The notes under the pieces: generated by a model
Told to the model about the DNA's origin: nothing
The model's input: the letters and a program-made list of their open reading frames with translations, nothing else
Databases searched by the model: none
Source of the DNA: Nonomuraea sp. PA05
GTDB taxonomy: Bacteria > Actinomycetota > Actinomycetes > Streptosporangiales > Streptosporangiaceae
Assembly: GCF_008086045.1 (NCBI RefSeq)
Contig: NZ_VSEY01000022.1
Span: 1 to 64,000, forward strand
Direction: 5' to 3'
Length of the DNA stretch: 64,000 bases
Translations under genes and position numbers: made by a program
In this document: piece by piece, positions 7,971 through 17,150 of the stretch
How positions within the stretch are numbered: position 1 is the stretch's first letter
How the letters are laid out: each line of letters opens with the position of its first letter

Positions 7971-10900
7971 TCAGTCATCCAGGTTGTAACTGTTGTGGTC
8001 GCACCCCCTCACCGGACATGCCCCCGCCTGCGGAGCCGCGCAGCCCTCGCACGGCGGCGGCACTCCGGCCGACCCGGTGTGCTCACCCTGCCCTCCGCTG
8101 GGCAGGTGCGTGCACCCGTACTCCGGCCTGGAGCCGGAGTCACATGTCCGTACGGGGCTGCGGCCGTCGCTGGTGAACAGCTCCTGGACGAAGTCGATGA
8201 CGGGATCCACGAGTCCGAACTGGTCCAGCACGTCCAGGGTGAGGAAGACGACCCCCACCCCCGGGATCAGCTGGCCGCCCTCCAGGATGGCCCCCTTGAC
8301 GCACGCCTGGCTGGTCCAGCCTTCCGACTCGCAGTCGATGACGACGCCCAGGGCGCCGGTGGCGTAGCCGATGCCGTCGGTCATCTCCACGAACTCGGTG
8401 ATCTTGGCGCAGCCGAGGGAGTCGGTGCACAGCTCCATGCCGAGTTCGGTGACGTCGAGCGCGGTGTCGGTGCCGTCGTTCACGCGTTCGGCGAGGTCCT
8501 CGACGGTGATGTCCTCATCGCCGGTGATGGTGGCGCGCTCGGGCCTGGGGCCGCAGGCGGGATGGTTGTTGCCCGAGCTGCCGGGAGCGCACAGCTCCTG
8601 GGCCGCCGGCGGCGGGTCGGGAGTCGAGGGTACGGGCTGGACGTTGATCCAGCCCTTGCCGTTGAACGAGCACTGGACCTCCTTGAAGGCGCACGCGTCG
8701 GGGATCAGGCCGCTGGGGTCGGAGAAGGCCGTGGGATTGTTGAGCCCGTAGGCGTAGGGGTTGAGGGTCTGTGGCCGGGCGACGTCGAAGAGCGGGTCGG
8801 GGGAGACGAATCGTCCCATCGAGGGGTCGTAGTACCGGGCGTTGAGGTAGTTCAGCCCGGTGGAGGCGTCCTCGATCTGGCCGATCCAGCCGCGGTCGGT
8901 GGCGGTCGTGCCGGTGCCGCGCGGCCTGCCGTACGGCTGGTAGGACCTGACGTGAGCGGCGGCCGTGGCGCCGGTGGGGACGCTGAGCTGGACCGATCCC
9001 TGATTGTCGGTGGCCAGGAACTCCACACCGCCGGCCGTGCGGATCGCGATGGGCGTGTCGTTGAACCTGTAGGTGCGCACCGCCTTCGATCCGGTGATCT
9101 CGTGGCCGTCGATGTAACGGGTCGTGCCCGCCGGGGTCTTGCGCTGCAGGCGTTCGCCGTCGGCGTCGTAGACGAAGCTGGAGCTTCCCGCGGCGAGGAG
9201 CAGCCGTTCGGGGCTCCAGGTGAGCGTCTCGGTCCGGCCTGAGACGGTACGGCTCGCCAGGTCGCCGTTGGCGTTCCACGTGTAGGTGTCGCCACCGACC
9301 GCGGTGGGGGCGTGCGGCCGGGCGCCGCCCGCGGCCGGATAGGTGTAGGCGATCGGCGTGCCGCCCTCGGCCCGCCGGGTGAGGTTGCCGTCCACGCTGA
9401 GGGTGTAGGCGTGGTCGTAGGCGTTGGCGCCGGTGCCGGGGGTGCCGGTCGCGCAGGTGCCCGTCGTGGTGAAGGCGCGGGTGAGGCGCCGGCGGTCGTC
9501 GTGGTCGAAGCACTCGCGCCACGACTGCCCGTTCAGGGTCGTGAGCCGGTCGACGACGTCGCCGAAGGTGTCGTCGTAGGCGAAGCGCAGGTCCTGCAGC
9601 GTGGTGCCGCCGCCGCCCGCCTTGATCGCCTTGACGCGCTGGTCGGCGTCGTACTCCGTCACCCGGCTGAAGGGCACGGACCTGGACCCGGACAGGTTCC
9701 ACACCGAGCGGGCCCGGTCGTCGTACAGGGCGGCCCAGACGTACTCGGCGGCGCCGGTCATGGTGGCGGCGAGGCCGACGTCGTTGTAGGTGGTGGTCAC
9801 GGTCTCGGCGGGAAGCCCTCCGACGGCCGGGTAGGTGACGCGGGTGGGGTGGTCGGCGGCGTCGTAGCCGTAGCCGACGGTGTAGCTGGCGTCGGGGAAG
9901 ATCCAGGTCTGGCCGGTGGGCCTGGCCCGGCCGTCGTAGCCGGTGACGTCGACCACGTAGGAGCTGCCGCCCTCCACGCGGGTGGTCTTGTCCAGCAGGC
10001 CCGTCTCCCCGGCCGCGTCGTACTCCCACTTGGCGAGCAGGGCGCCGGTGGGGGAGTCCCTGCGGCGTTCGGCGGGGCGGTCCAGCGCGTCGTAGAGGGT
10101 GTGCACCTGCGTGCCGGCGGCGCTGGTCGCTCTGGTCTGGTTCCCGGCCGCGTCGAATGCGTAGGTCCAGGCGCCCATGTCGGGATCGGTCATGGCGATC
10201 TTGCGTCCGGCGAGGTCGTAGGCGTTGGTGATGGTGTTGCCCGCCGGATCGGTGATGGTGGTGAGCCGGTCGGCCTTGTCGTAGCCGTACTGGGTGGGGC
10301 GCCAGGCGGCGCCGTCGCGTTCCTCCACCTTGGTCACGCGGCCGTGTGCGTCGCTGACCGTGCGGACGACTCCGCCCGCCAGAGGATGCGGGGTCGTCGT
10401 CACCGAGTCGTGCGTGTAGTCGGTGACGACCGAGCGCCGGGCGGCGCCCGCGGTCCACGAGATCTGCCAGACGGGACGGCGGAGCTCGTCATAAGCGGTC
10501 GTCTCGTCGTTCGCCCAGCCGCCCGCCGGGACGGGAAGCAGTCCGGCTCCGGCCGTGCCGGTCAGAGCCTGCGGCTGGGAGGTGGCGGCGACCAGGCCGC
10601 GCCCCTCGTACCGGGTGTCGGTGACGATCACCTTGCCGGATTCGGGGGACAGCACGTGGGTCTGGCGCGGGCGCAGCCAGCTGTCGTGCAGCACCCAGGA
10701 GTCCACGTACCTGGTGGTGTCCTGGAGCCTGCGGGTCCTGACCACGCCCGGCCTGGTCTTGCCGGGGTCGAGATCGTAGCTGAATTCGTAGGAGGCGGCG
10801 CCGCCCTGCTCCGTCGGCCGGTGCACGGTGCGCGTACGGCCCAGCGCGTCGTAGGAGAAGCTGGTCCGCGCGCCCCGCGCGTCGGTGGTCGCCTTCGGCG

Positions 10901-13900
10901 CCTGCCGGGGGCGGAACCAGGCCGTGGTGGTCCTGTGCCCCAGATGGTCGGTGACCGTCGTGGTCGCCGGATACCTGATCGCCGGGGTGTGGGCGGTCGT
11001 GGTGGTGTGCCCGTTGGGGTCGGTCACCTTCAGCGGCCGACCCAGCCTGTCGTAGGTCGTGGTGGTCGTCGCCCAGGTCGGCGCACTGGTGATCTTGACG
11101 CGTGCGCCGGTCCGGTCGCCGCGCGCCGTCGCCGCCGCGCCGAACGCTCCGCCGTCGTAGGCGTACTCCTCCCGGGCCAGCTCGGGCCCGTCGCACGTGG
11201 CGTTGCCGTAGCGGGTGACCGACGCGGGCAGGTCCAGCAGCCAGCGGTCGGCGTTCACCGTGGGCACGGTGACCGTGCACCGCTCGTCACCGGCCGAGGC
11301 CAGCCAGCCGTGTTCGATCACCTTGTCCGGCGTGCCCAGCAGCCCGTTGTAGACGGTCTGGGAGCGGCTGCGCACCAGAGCGCCGCCGGCGGGGTCGCGC
11401 CGCCGCTCCACCCGGTCGCTCGGCATGACGAACCAGGCGTCGTCCAGCGGATCGGGCCCGGCGGCGTCCACGGTGCGCTGCGCGTGGTAGCCGGTCACCG
11501 TGCCGTGCTCGACGCTGCCGTCGGCGCGCAGCTCCTGCTGGTCGAGCACCCCGCCGGCCAGCCAGTTCTCGTCGCTGACGTTGGTGACGGTGCCGTCCAG
11601 GCTGGAGGTCCTGGCCACCCGCGAGCCTGGCCCGGGGAACGGGTCCCCGGCCAGCCTGTCGCCGTTCATGCCGCGGAAGAGCCGGTATTGCGTACGCCCG
11701 CCGCCCTGCGTGACCAGCATGTCGGCGTAGCCGCGCCACTCCGACCAGGTCTGGTTGGCGTTGGAGACGAACTCGTCCCTGTCGTGGTGCCAGGCCGCGT
11801 TGGGGAAGCCCGCGCCGACCTGGTCGCCGTACTTGTAGGAGGTGATCATCGCGGGGCTGCCGCCGACGGTGTCACGCTGCTCCACCTGGGTCACCACGTA
11901 CTTGTGGAACACCGCGAACCCCGCGGTCCCGCCGTCCGGCGCGTGCCAGTGCGGGAAGCAGTCGCGGGTGTTGAGGTGCCAGTTCGGCGGATCGGGGATC
12001 GGGGTCGGGCACGGGTGCGGCCGGCCGTAGGTGACGATGACCTGCCCGCCGGTCTCGTTGGTCACCACGCCGACCCGGTAGTGCGGCATCGCCGACAGGC
12101 CGCCCGCCGTGTCGACCCGGTTGCTCAGCAGGGTCGGCCAGAAGGTCACCGGCGGCATCGTGATCCGCTCCTCCTCGGACATGCCCTTGCGCTGGATCGC
12201 GGTCAGATACAGCTTCTGGTCCCCGGTCCGGTTCGGGTCGGGGTCGGGGAAGGCGTGGGAGAGCAGGATGCGGTCCACGTCGGCGAACTTCTCCTCGCCC
12301 ACCTCGACCTGCGTGGTCAGCGAGACGTAGCGCAACGCGGTGAAGAACGTGGGGGAGTGCTCGGTGCACACCTCGGTGAAGCACATGAGGTCGACCGGGG
12401 TGTCGGGATAGCTCGCGGCCGTGGCCGCGGTCGGCTGTGAGCAGCCCGCCGCCAGGTCCACGCACCGGTAGTCGAGGTCGAAGGTGACCCGCGCCGACGG
12501 CTCGGTCTCGCCGGCGGCCCGCCGCTTGCCGTACTTGAGCAGCTCCAGCGCGCCGCCTCGGACGTACTCCGTGTGCTCGAAGCCGGGCCAGCCGTTCAGC
12601 GCGGCGTAGTGGTTGATCTCCTTGCGGTACTCGTACTGCTGGACGTTGTCGTGCGGGTCGATGACCAGGTCCAGGTTCCACCGCCACGCCTGCGCGCACC
12701 ACGGCAGCGGGGTCTCGGCGTTGCACGGCTCGCCCGCGTCGTCGCCGAACACCGGCACCGTCCACGCCGAGTGGGTCTCCACCCCGACGTCGGGGTTGAC
12801 GCCGCGGCCGAAGAAGTACTGCACGCCGTCAGGGGTCGTCACCTTCCAGTGCTCGCCGTCGTTGTCGCCGTTCTTCGCGCCGGTCAACTGCTCGATCCGC
12901 CATCGGGGGTCGTCCTTGAGCCGCCACTGCTTCGTCGGCGTCCCGGGCAGCGGCACCAGCTCCCCCGATCGGCCGTTGAGCGAGATGGTGGCGTTGTCGG
13001 ACTTCCAGCACAGGTCGTCGGAGCCCTGGCCGTCGGCGCGGCAGGAGTTGTAGCGGCGCTCGATGAAGGCGTCGGCGAAGTCCCCCCAGCCCAGCCCGAT
13101 CGGGCCGCTCTGGGTGTTCTTGCCCGACACCATGCCGTCCACCGCGCCGGAGGAGTAGCTCAGGCTCAGCGACGGCGTCGGGCCGGCGGGCGCCTGCTGC
13201 AGCGGCACGTCGTAGTTGTAGGTGAAGTTCCCCGATCCCGTGATGACCTGCCAGTCGCCGGAGAGCGCGAGCGGCGTCGCCTTGAACGAGCCCTCCTCGC
13301 CCTCGGGGCCGGCCGTGACCGCGAACAGCCCGGCGGGGACCTCCGCGCTCAGCTTGGTCCCGCTCTTCACCGACGGCACGACCGGGCGGTCGGTGCCGTC
13401 CTTGAGCGAGGGCGCGCGCCGGCGCTCGCAGGCGCCGGTCAGGGCGCACTCGGGAAGCCGGACGAGCTTGAGCCGGTCGGCGTATCCCGCGCCGTAGCGC
13501 TCGGCGAAGCCGGCGAAGTCGACGGAGACCCTGGTGGCCGCGGAGATCCGGAACAGCAGCCCCGGCAGGCCCGGCCGCTCTTCCAGCACCTCCACCCGCG
13601 CGGTCGTGCCGGCGGCCCCGCTCACCTCCAGCGGTCCGACGCGCTGCGCCTTCGCGTCCAGTCTCACCTCGGCCGACGTCGCGGCCGGAAGCTCGGTGCG
13701 TCGCGGCTCGGGCGCCGGGGTGCTGCGCACCTCGGGCGCCGACCGGATCGCGGTGACCCGTGGCGAGCCCGGCGGGGCGGCCGATCTCCCGAGCGCCGCG
13801 CGCCAGTCCAGCTCCGGCGGCGCCATTCGCGCGGCCGTGTCTCCGAGCGTGTCCCCGAGCGCGGGTGCGGTCAGGCCGCCGCATAACAGCGTGACAATGA

Positions 13901-13919
13901 TGAGGATTCTGCTGAGCAC
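7971..13919 (-). CDS. SpvB/RHS-repeat protein with variable Cys-rich C-terminal domain
   Basis: A 1982-residue secreted protein. A signal peptide (residues 1-22) is followed by a linker and an SpvB/TcaC-like region (GNFTYNYDVPLQ to GLGWGDF, about residues 230-290). YD/RHS repeats then run from about residue 950 to 1650 (many GYDxxxR and YDAxGNxT units), ending in the RHS core GLNYLNARYYDPSMGRF...DPSG near residue 1740. After the core come 241 residues unlike the rest, with 14 cysteines and a hydrophobic glycine-rich stretch (IGYATGALGVVI, LIPGVGVVFLTL). In polymorphic toxins this is where the toxin domain sits, encapsulated by the RHS cage. The GTG start follows AGGAG. It lies 63 bases downstream of the SARP-like gene on the same strand. 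Toxin activity is inferred from architecture only. Confidence 0.85.
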   Translation of the reverse strand: MLSRILIIVTLLCGGLTAPALGDTLGDTAARMAPPELDWRAALGRSAAPPGSPRVTAIRSAPEVRSTPAPEPRRTELPAATSAEVRLDAKAQRVGPLEVSGAAGTTARVEVLEERPGLPGLLFRISAATRVSVDFAGFAERYGAGYADRLKLVRLPECALTGACERRRAPSLKDGTDRPVVPSVKSGTKLSAEVPAGLFAVTAGPEGEEGSFKATPLALSGDWQVITGSGNFTYNYDVPLQQAPAGPTPSLSLSYSSGAVDGMVSGKNTQSGPIGLGWGDFADAFIERRYNSCRADGQGSDDLCWKSDNATISLNGRSGELVPLPGTPTKQWRLKDDPRWRIEQLTGAKNGDNDGEHWKVTTPDGVQYFFGRGVNPDVGVETHSAWTVPVFGDDAGEPCNAETPLPWCAQAWRWNLDLVIDPHDNVQQYEYRKEINHYAALNGWPGFEHTEYVRGGALELLKYGKRRAAGETEPSARVTFDLDYRCVDLAAGCSQPTAATAASYPDTPVDLMCFTEVCTEHSPTFFTALRYVSLTTQVEVGEEKFADVDRILLSHAFPDPDPNRTGDQKLYLTAIQRKGMSEEERITMPPVTFWPTLLSNRVDTAGGLSAMPHYRVGVVTNETGGQVIVTYGRPHPCPTPIPDPPNWHLNTRDCFPHWHAPDGGTAGFAVFHKYVVTQVEQRDTVGGSPAMITSYKYGDQVGAGFPNAAWHHDRDEFVSNANQTWSEWRGYADMLVTQGGGRTQYRLFRGMNGDRLAGDPFPGPGSRVARTSSLDGTVTNVSDENWLAGGVLDQQELRADGSVEHGTVTGYHAQRTVDAAGPDPLDDAWFVMPSDRVERRRDPAGGALVRSRSQTVYNGLLGTPDKVIEHGWLASAGDERCTVTVPTVNADRWLLDLPASVTRYGNATCDGPELAREEYAYDGGAFGAAATARGDRTGARVKITSAPTWATTTTTYDRLGRPLKVTDPNGHTTTTAHTPAIRYPATTTVTDHLGHRTTTAWFRPRQAPKATTDARGARTSFSYDALGRTRTVHRPTEQGGAASYEFSYDLDPGKTRPGVVRTRRLQDTTRYVDSWVLHDSWLRPRQTHVLSPESGKVIVTDTRYEGRGLVAATSQPQALTGTAGAGLLPVPAGGWANDETTAYDELRRPVWQISWTAGAARRSVVTDYTHDSVTTTPHPLAGGVVRTVSDAHGRVTKVEERDGAAWRPTQYGYDKADRLTTITDPAGNTITNAYDLAGRKIAMTDPDMGAWTYAFDAAGNQTRATSAAGTQVHTLYDALDRPAERRRDSPTGALLAKWEYDAAGETGLLDKTTRVEGGSSYVVDVTGYDGRARPTGQTWIFPDASYTVGYGYDAADHPTRVTYPAVGGLPAETVTTTYNDVGLAATMTGAAEYVWAALYDDRARSVWNLSGSRSVPFSRVTEYDADQRVKAIKAGGGGTTLQDLRFAYDDTFGDVVDRLTTLNGQSWRECFDHDDRRRLTRAFTTTGTCATGTPGTGANAYDHAYTLSVDGNLTRRAEGGTPIAYTYPAAGGARPHAPTAVGGDTYTWNANGDLASRTVSGRTETLTWSPERLLLAAGSSSFVYDADGERLQRKTPAGTTRYIDGHEITGSKAVRTYRFNDTPIAIRTAGGVEFLATDNQGSVQLSVPTGATAAAHVRSYQPYGRPRGTGTTATDRGWIGQIEDASTGLNYLNARYYDPSMGRFVSPDPLFDVARPQTLNPYAYGLNNPTAFSDPSGLIPDACAFKEVQCSFNGKGWINVQPVPSTPDPPPAAQELCAPGSSGNNHPACGPRPERATITGDEDITVEDLAERVNDGTDTALDVTELGMELCTDSLGCAKITEFVEMTDGIGYATGALGVVIDCESEGWTSQACVKGAILEGGQLIPGVGVVFLTLDVLDQFGLVDPVIDFVQELFTSDGRSPVRTCDSGSRPEYGCTHLPSGGQGEHTGSAGVPPPCEGCAAPQAGACPVRGCDHNSYNLDD

Positions 13920-13968
13920 GATGACTCCTGAGGGGGAGAAGTCAAAACAGGCTCAGTCTGAGCTTCCG

Positions 13969-13990
13969 CCGTCATAAGTCCGTCATAAGT
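13969..13990 (-). repeat. tandem 11-bp repeat, possible SARP-type box
   Basis: Two perfect tandem copies of ACTTATGACGG (minus strand) lie between the regulator and the RHS gene, overlapping the regulator stop codon. SARP regulators are known to bind direct heptamer repeats with an 11-bp period. The spacing and place fit a binding site of the adjacent regulator, but this is inference. Confidence 0.45.
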
Positions 13991-16946
13991 GCACTCGTTC
14001 GGCCTCCGGCGAGCCGACCTGAAGGAACAGGTCACGAGCACGCTCCCGGAGCCTCCGCGCGGCGGCGGCGTCACCGTGCACCTCGCTCAGCGCCCGGCAG
14101 GCGCGCGCCTCCCACAGCGGGGCGTCGAGGCCGGCGAAGGTGCTGATCGCCGTGGAGAGCTGGTCGATCGCCTGGCGGGCCTCCCCTCGCCGGTGGTGCA
14201 CCATGCCCAGCGCGACCCGGATCCTGCCATCGGTCAGCGGCTCGCCGAGCGGCCTGTTCAGCTCCAGGGCCTCCCGCAGCAGCCCGGTGGCCGCGCCCAG
14301 CGCCCCTGTCTCCAGCCGGACCAGGCCCAGGCCGTAGCGGGCCTCGGCCTCCTCCCGCGGATCGCGGAGCTCCTCGGAGATGCCCAGCATCTCCTTGAAC
14401 GCCGCCTCCGCCCCATCGATCTCCCCGTGCCCGAGACGAAGCTGGCCCAGCCAGTAGAACACCTCGGCCCGAATGCGCGGGTCACCGGCGCGCCCCGCCT
14501 CCAAGGCCTGCTCCAGGTACGGCAGCGCCCGGTCGAACGCGCCGATCTCCACCAGGAGCTGCCCGAGGGACCTGAGCAGGAGGATCTCCGCGCCACGGTC
14601 ACCCCGGGCGCGATGGGCCCGCAACGCGTCCTCGTGACGGACGACGGCCTGCTCGTAACGGCCGAGCATGCCGTCCACGTGGGCGGCCACCCCCAGGGCG
14701 TAGACGAGGCCGCGGGTCTCGCCGAGGTCGCGGAAGGTGCCGACCGACTCCTCCAGCACGACCACGGCTTCGGCGTACTGGTGCCGGTAGGCGCCCAGCA
14801 GCCCCAGGCCCATCAGCATGACCGCGGTTCCCCTGCGGTTGCCGCTCCTCCGGGTGGCGGCCAGGGCGCACCTGAGCGTCTCCTCCCAGTCGTCGTTGTG
14901 CGCCCGGGTGAGGAACAGGGTGTAGGAGCTGGCCACGAGATCCCAGCACAGCTCGTCCAAGCCGGCGTCCGCGGCCTGCCGCACCGCCATGACGAGGTTG
15001 ACCCGTTCGGTGTCGTACCAGGCCAGCGGGTCCTCGGTGATGGCCGCCGCCCGCTCCCGTACGGCGGGCGTCCAGCGCGGGGCGGTGCCGTGCAGTGTGG
15101 CGAAGTCGCCTCCGGACAGTACGGTGTGCGCCCGCTCGGCCAGGGCCAGCCAGCCGCCCAGGGCTCTGGCGACGGCCGGCGCCGGATCCTGCGTGCCGGT
15201 CTCCTTGGCGTACAGGCGGACCAGGTCGTGCAGGTGGTAGCGGGCGCCCGACACCGCGAGCAGCCGCGCCTCCACCAGCTCGGCGATGAGCGGGCGCACC
15301 TCGGCGACCTCGAGGTCGAGCAGCGCGGCGCAGGTCCAGGCGGCGACGTCGGGCGCGTAGAGGTGGGCGAGCAGGCGCAGCAGCCGCTGAGCCTGCTCGC
15401 TGAGGCCGCGGTGGCTGAGCGCGAGACTGGCGCGTACCTCGAGGTCGCTGTAGGAGAGCTCGTCGAGCCGCCCGCGCTCGTCGGCCATGGCGTCGACCAG
15501 GCGCTCCAGCGGCCAGTCCTGGGTGAGGAGCCGCGCGCCCGCGATGCGTAGGGCGAGGGGCAGCCCGCCGCACAACCGCGCGAGCCCGCGGGCCGCCCGC
15601 GGTTCGGCCGCGACGCGCTCGCGGCCCAGGACCCGGGTCAGCAGGCTCACCGCCTGGTCCACGCTCAGGACCTCCAGCTCGGTCAGCCGCGCTCCCGGCA
15701 GCCCAGCCAGCCTGCGGCGGCTGGTGATGAGCACGCCGCACCCCCGCCCTCCCGGGATCAGCGGACGGACCTGCGCCTCGTCCACCGCGTTGTCCAGCAC
15801 CACGAGCACGCGCCGGTCGGCCAGCCGCGACCGATACTCCTCGGCCCGCTCCTCCAGCCCGCGAGGGAGGTCGGCTTCCGGGAGGCTGAGGGCCCGGAGG
15901 AAGCGGGCGAGCACGTCGGCCGGCGTCATCGGGTACGCCTGGAGGTTCACGTAGAGCTGGCCGTCGGGAAAGCGGCCGGTCAGCCGGTGGGCCACGTGGA
16001 CGGCCAGCGTGGTCTTGCCCACCCCTGCCTGCCCGGCTATCGACACGACGGTGACCGCGTTGCCGGCGCCGCCCTCGCGTAACAGGCCATGGAGCTCTTC
16101 TGCGACGCCCTCCCTACCGGTGAAGTCCGAAATATCCGGCGGTAGCTGGCGTGGACGGACCGGGCTCACCACGGCCGGCTCGGGCTTCAAGGAGTCGTCG
16201 CCGGTCAGGATCGCCTGCTCCAGGCGCCGCAGCTCCGGGCCGGGCTCCAGGCCCAGCTCGGAGACGGACTCCTGGCGGGTGCGCTGGTAGGCGCGCAGCG
16301 CCTCCGCCGTACGGCCGTCGCGGTACAGCGCCAGCATCAGCAGGGCGCAGACGCGCTCCCTCAGCGGATGCTCCGCCGCCAGCGCCGCCAGCTCTCCCGC
16401 CACCTGGTGGTGACGGCCCAGCCTCAGCTCCAGATCCAGACACTCCTCCAGGACCTCGACCCGCCGCTCCTGCAGCCGCCGCGCCTCGGCCACCACCAGA
16501 TCGTTGTCCAGGTCGGGCAGCGGCTGGCCCCGCCACAGGGCCAGACCGGCGCGGAGCCTGGCCACCGCCTCGTCCCACTGCTGCCCCGCGCTCGCCCGCC
16601 TGCTCTGCTCCACGTGCCGCTCGAAGGTGAGCGTGTCCAGCTCGTCGGCCATCGCCCGCAGCAGGTATCCGCCGGGGCGGGTCTCGATCAGGTCGCCGGG
16701 CAGGCCGCCGCCGGTGAGCGTGTTCCGCAGCCGTCCCACCGCGTTCTGCACCTGCCGCCTGGCGCTGGCGGGCGGGGCGTGCGGCCAGGCCGACTCGATC
16801 AGCAGGTCGATCGAGACCAGCCGGTTGGCCCTGAGCAGCAGCACCGCGAGCAGCTCCCGCTGGCTGCGCCCGGAGACGCGCATCAGCCGGCCCGCCGCCG
16901 TCACCTCCAGCGGGCCGAGGATGCCGAACCACGCGACGCCGTACAC
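13983..16946 (-). CDS. SARP-like BTAD / NB-ARC / TPR transcriptional regulator
   Basis: A 987-residue AfsR-like regulator. Residues 1-95 hold an OmpR-type winged helix (FGILGPLEV, then SGRSQRELLAVLLL) and residues 95-245 the bacterial transcriptional activation domain (ALWRGQPLPDL). An NB-ARC ATPase follows, with P-loop IAGQAGVGKTTLA near residue 310 and VLVVLDNAVDEAQVRPLIPG as Walker B. The C-terminal 350 residues are TPR repeats. The family activates secondary-metabolite or secretion genes on binding ATP. The GTG start is set by the beginning of the winged helix. It is transcribed towards the RHS gene 63 bases on and is likely to control it. Confidence 0.9.
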   Translation of the reverse strand: MYGVAWFGILGPLEVTAAGRLMRVSGRSQRELLAVLLLRANRLVSIDLLIESAWPHAPPASARRQVQNAVGRLRNTLTGGGLPGDLIETRPGGYLLRAMADELDTLTFERHVEQSRRASAGQQWDEAVARLRAGLALWRGQPLPDLDNDLVVAEARRLQERRVEVLEECLDLELRLGRHHQVAGELAALAAEHPLRERVCALLMLALYRDGRTAEALRAYQRTRQESVSELGLEPGPELRRLEQAILTGDDSLKPEPAVVSPVRPRQLPPDISDFTGREGVAEELHGLLREGGAGNAVTVVSIAGQAGVGKTTLAVHVAHRLTGRFPDGQLYVNLQAYPMTPADVLARFLRALSLPEADLPRGLEERAEEYRSRLADRRVLVVLDNAVDEAQVRPLIPGGRGCGVLITSRRRLAGLPGARLTELEVLSVDQAVSLLTRVLGRERVAAEPRAARGLARLCGGLPLALRIAGARLLTQDWPLERLVDAMADERGRLDELSYSDLEVRASLALSHRGLSEQAQRLLRLLAHLYAPDVAAWTCAALLDLEVAEVRPLIAELVEARLLAVSGARYHLHDLVRLYAKETGTQDPAPAVARALGGWLALAERAHTVLSGGDFATLHGTAPRWTPAVRERAAAITEDPLAWYDTERVNLVMAVRQAADAGLDELCWDLVASSYTLFLTRAHNDDWEETLRCALAATRRSGNRRGTAVMLMGLGLLGAYRHQYAEAVVVLEESVGTFRDLGETRGLVYALGVAAHVDGMLGRYEQAVVRHEDALRAHRARGDRGAEILLLRSLGQLLVEIGAFDRALPYLEQALEAGRAGDPRIRAEVFYWLGQLRLGHGEIDGAEAAFKEMLGISEELRDPREEAEARYGLGLVRLETGALGAATGLLREALELNRPLGEPLTDGRIRVALGMVHHRRGEARQAIDQLSTAISTFAGLDAPLWEARACRALSEVHGDAAAARRLRERARDLFLQVGSPEAERVHL

Positions 16947-17112
16947 GTTGTCCTCCGGCTACGTCCTCCGACACGTTGCTTCACATGGTCAGATGCCGCT
17001 CGCATCGTAACGAGAACACGTCCACAGGTCTTGTCAGGACTTGCCGCACTTGCCGTGACCGAATTGTCCCCAAGCACTGGACGACGGTCGTTGCACCCCC
17101 CGGGAAGCCTGC

Positions 17113-17143
17113 TTGCCTTCGAGCGCGCTCGAATGTCTATCTT
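17113..17143 (+). promoter_or_regulatory. MerR-type promoter with 16-bp palindrome
   Basis: A perfect palindrome TTCGAGCGCGCTCGAA (17118-17133) sits between a -35-like CTTGCC (17113-17118) and a -10-like TATCTT (17138-17143), a 19-bp spacer. MerR activators act at just such over-long spacers with the dyad between the elements. Transcription would start at about 17150-17151, that is at the ATG of the SDR, giving a leaderless mRNA. The downstream MerR gene is the likely regulator. Confidence 0.65.
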
Positions 17144-17150
17144 CGCCATC

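Noticed and set aside
9312-12440. A 1042-codon open frame antisense to the RHS gene
   Set aside because: It is arginine-, glycine- and valine-rich shadow sequence. The opposite strand encodes clear YD repeats, and long antisense frames are normal at this GC content.
16368-17150. Upstream extension of the plus-strand SDR frame
   Set aside because: It is antisense to the SARP-like regulator and lies upstream of the promoter dyad; the SDR fold begins at 17151.
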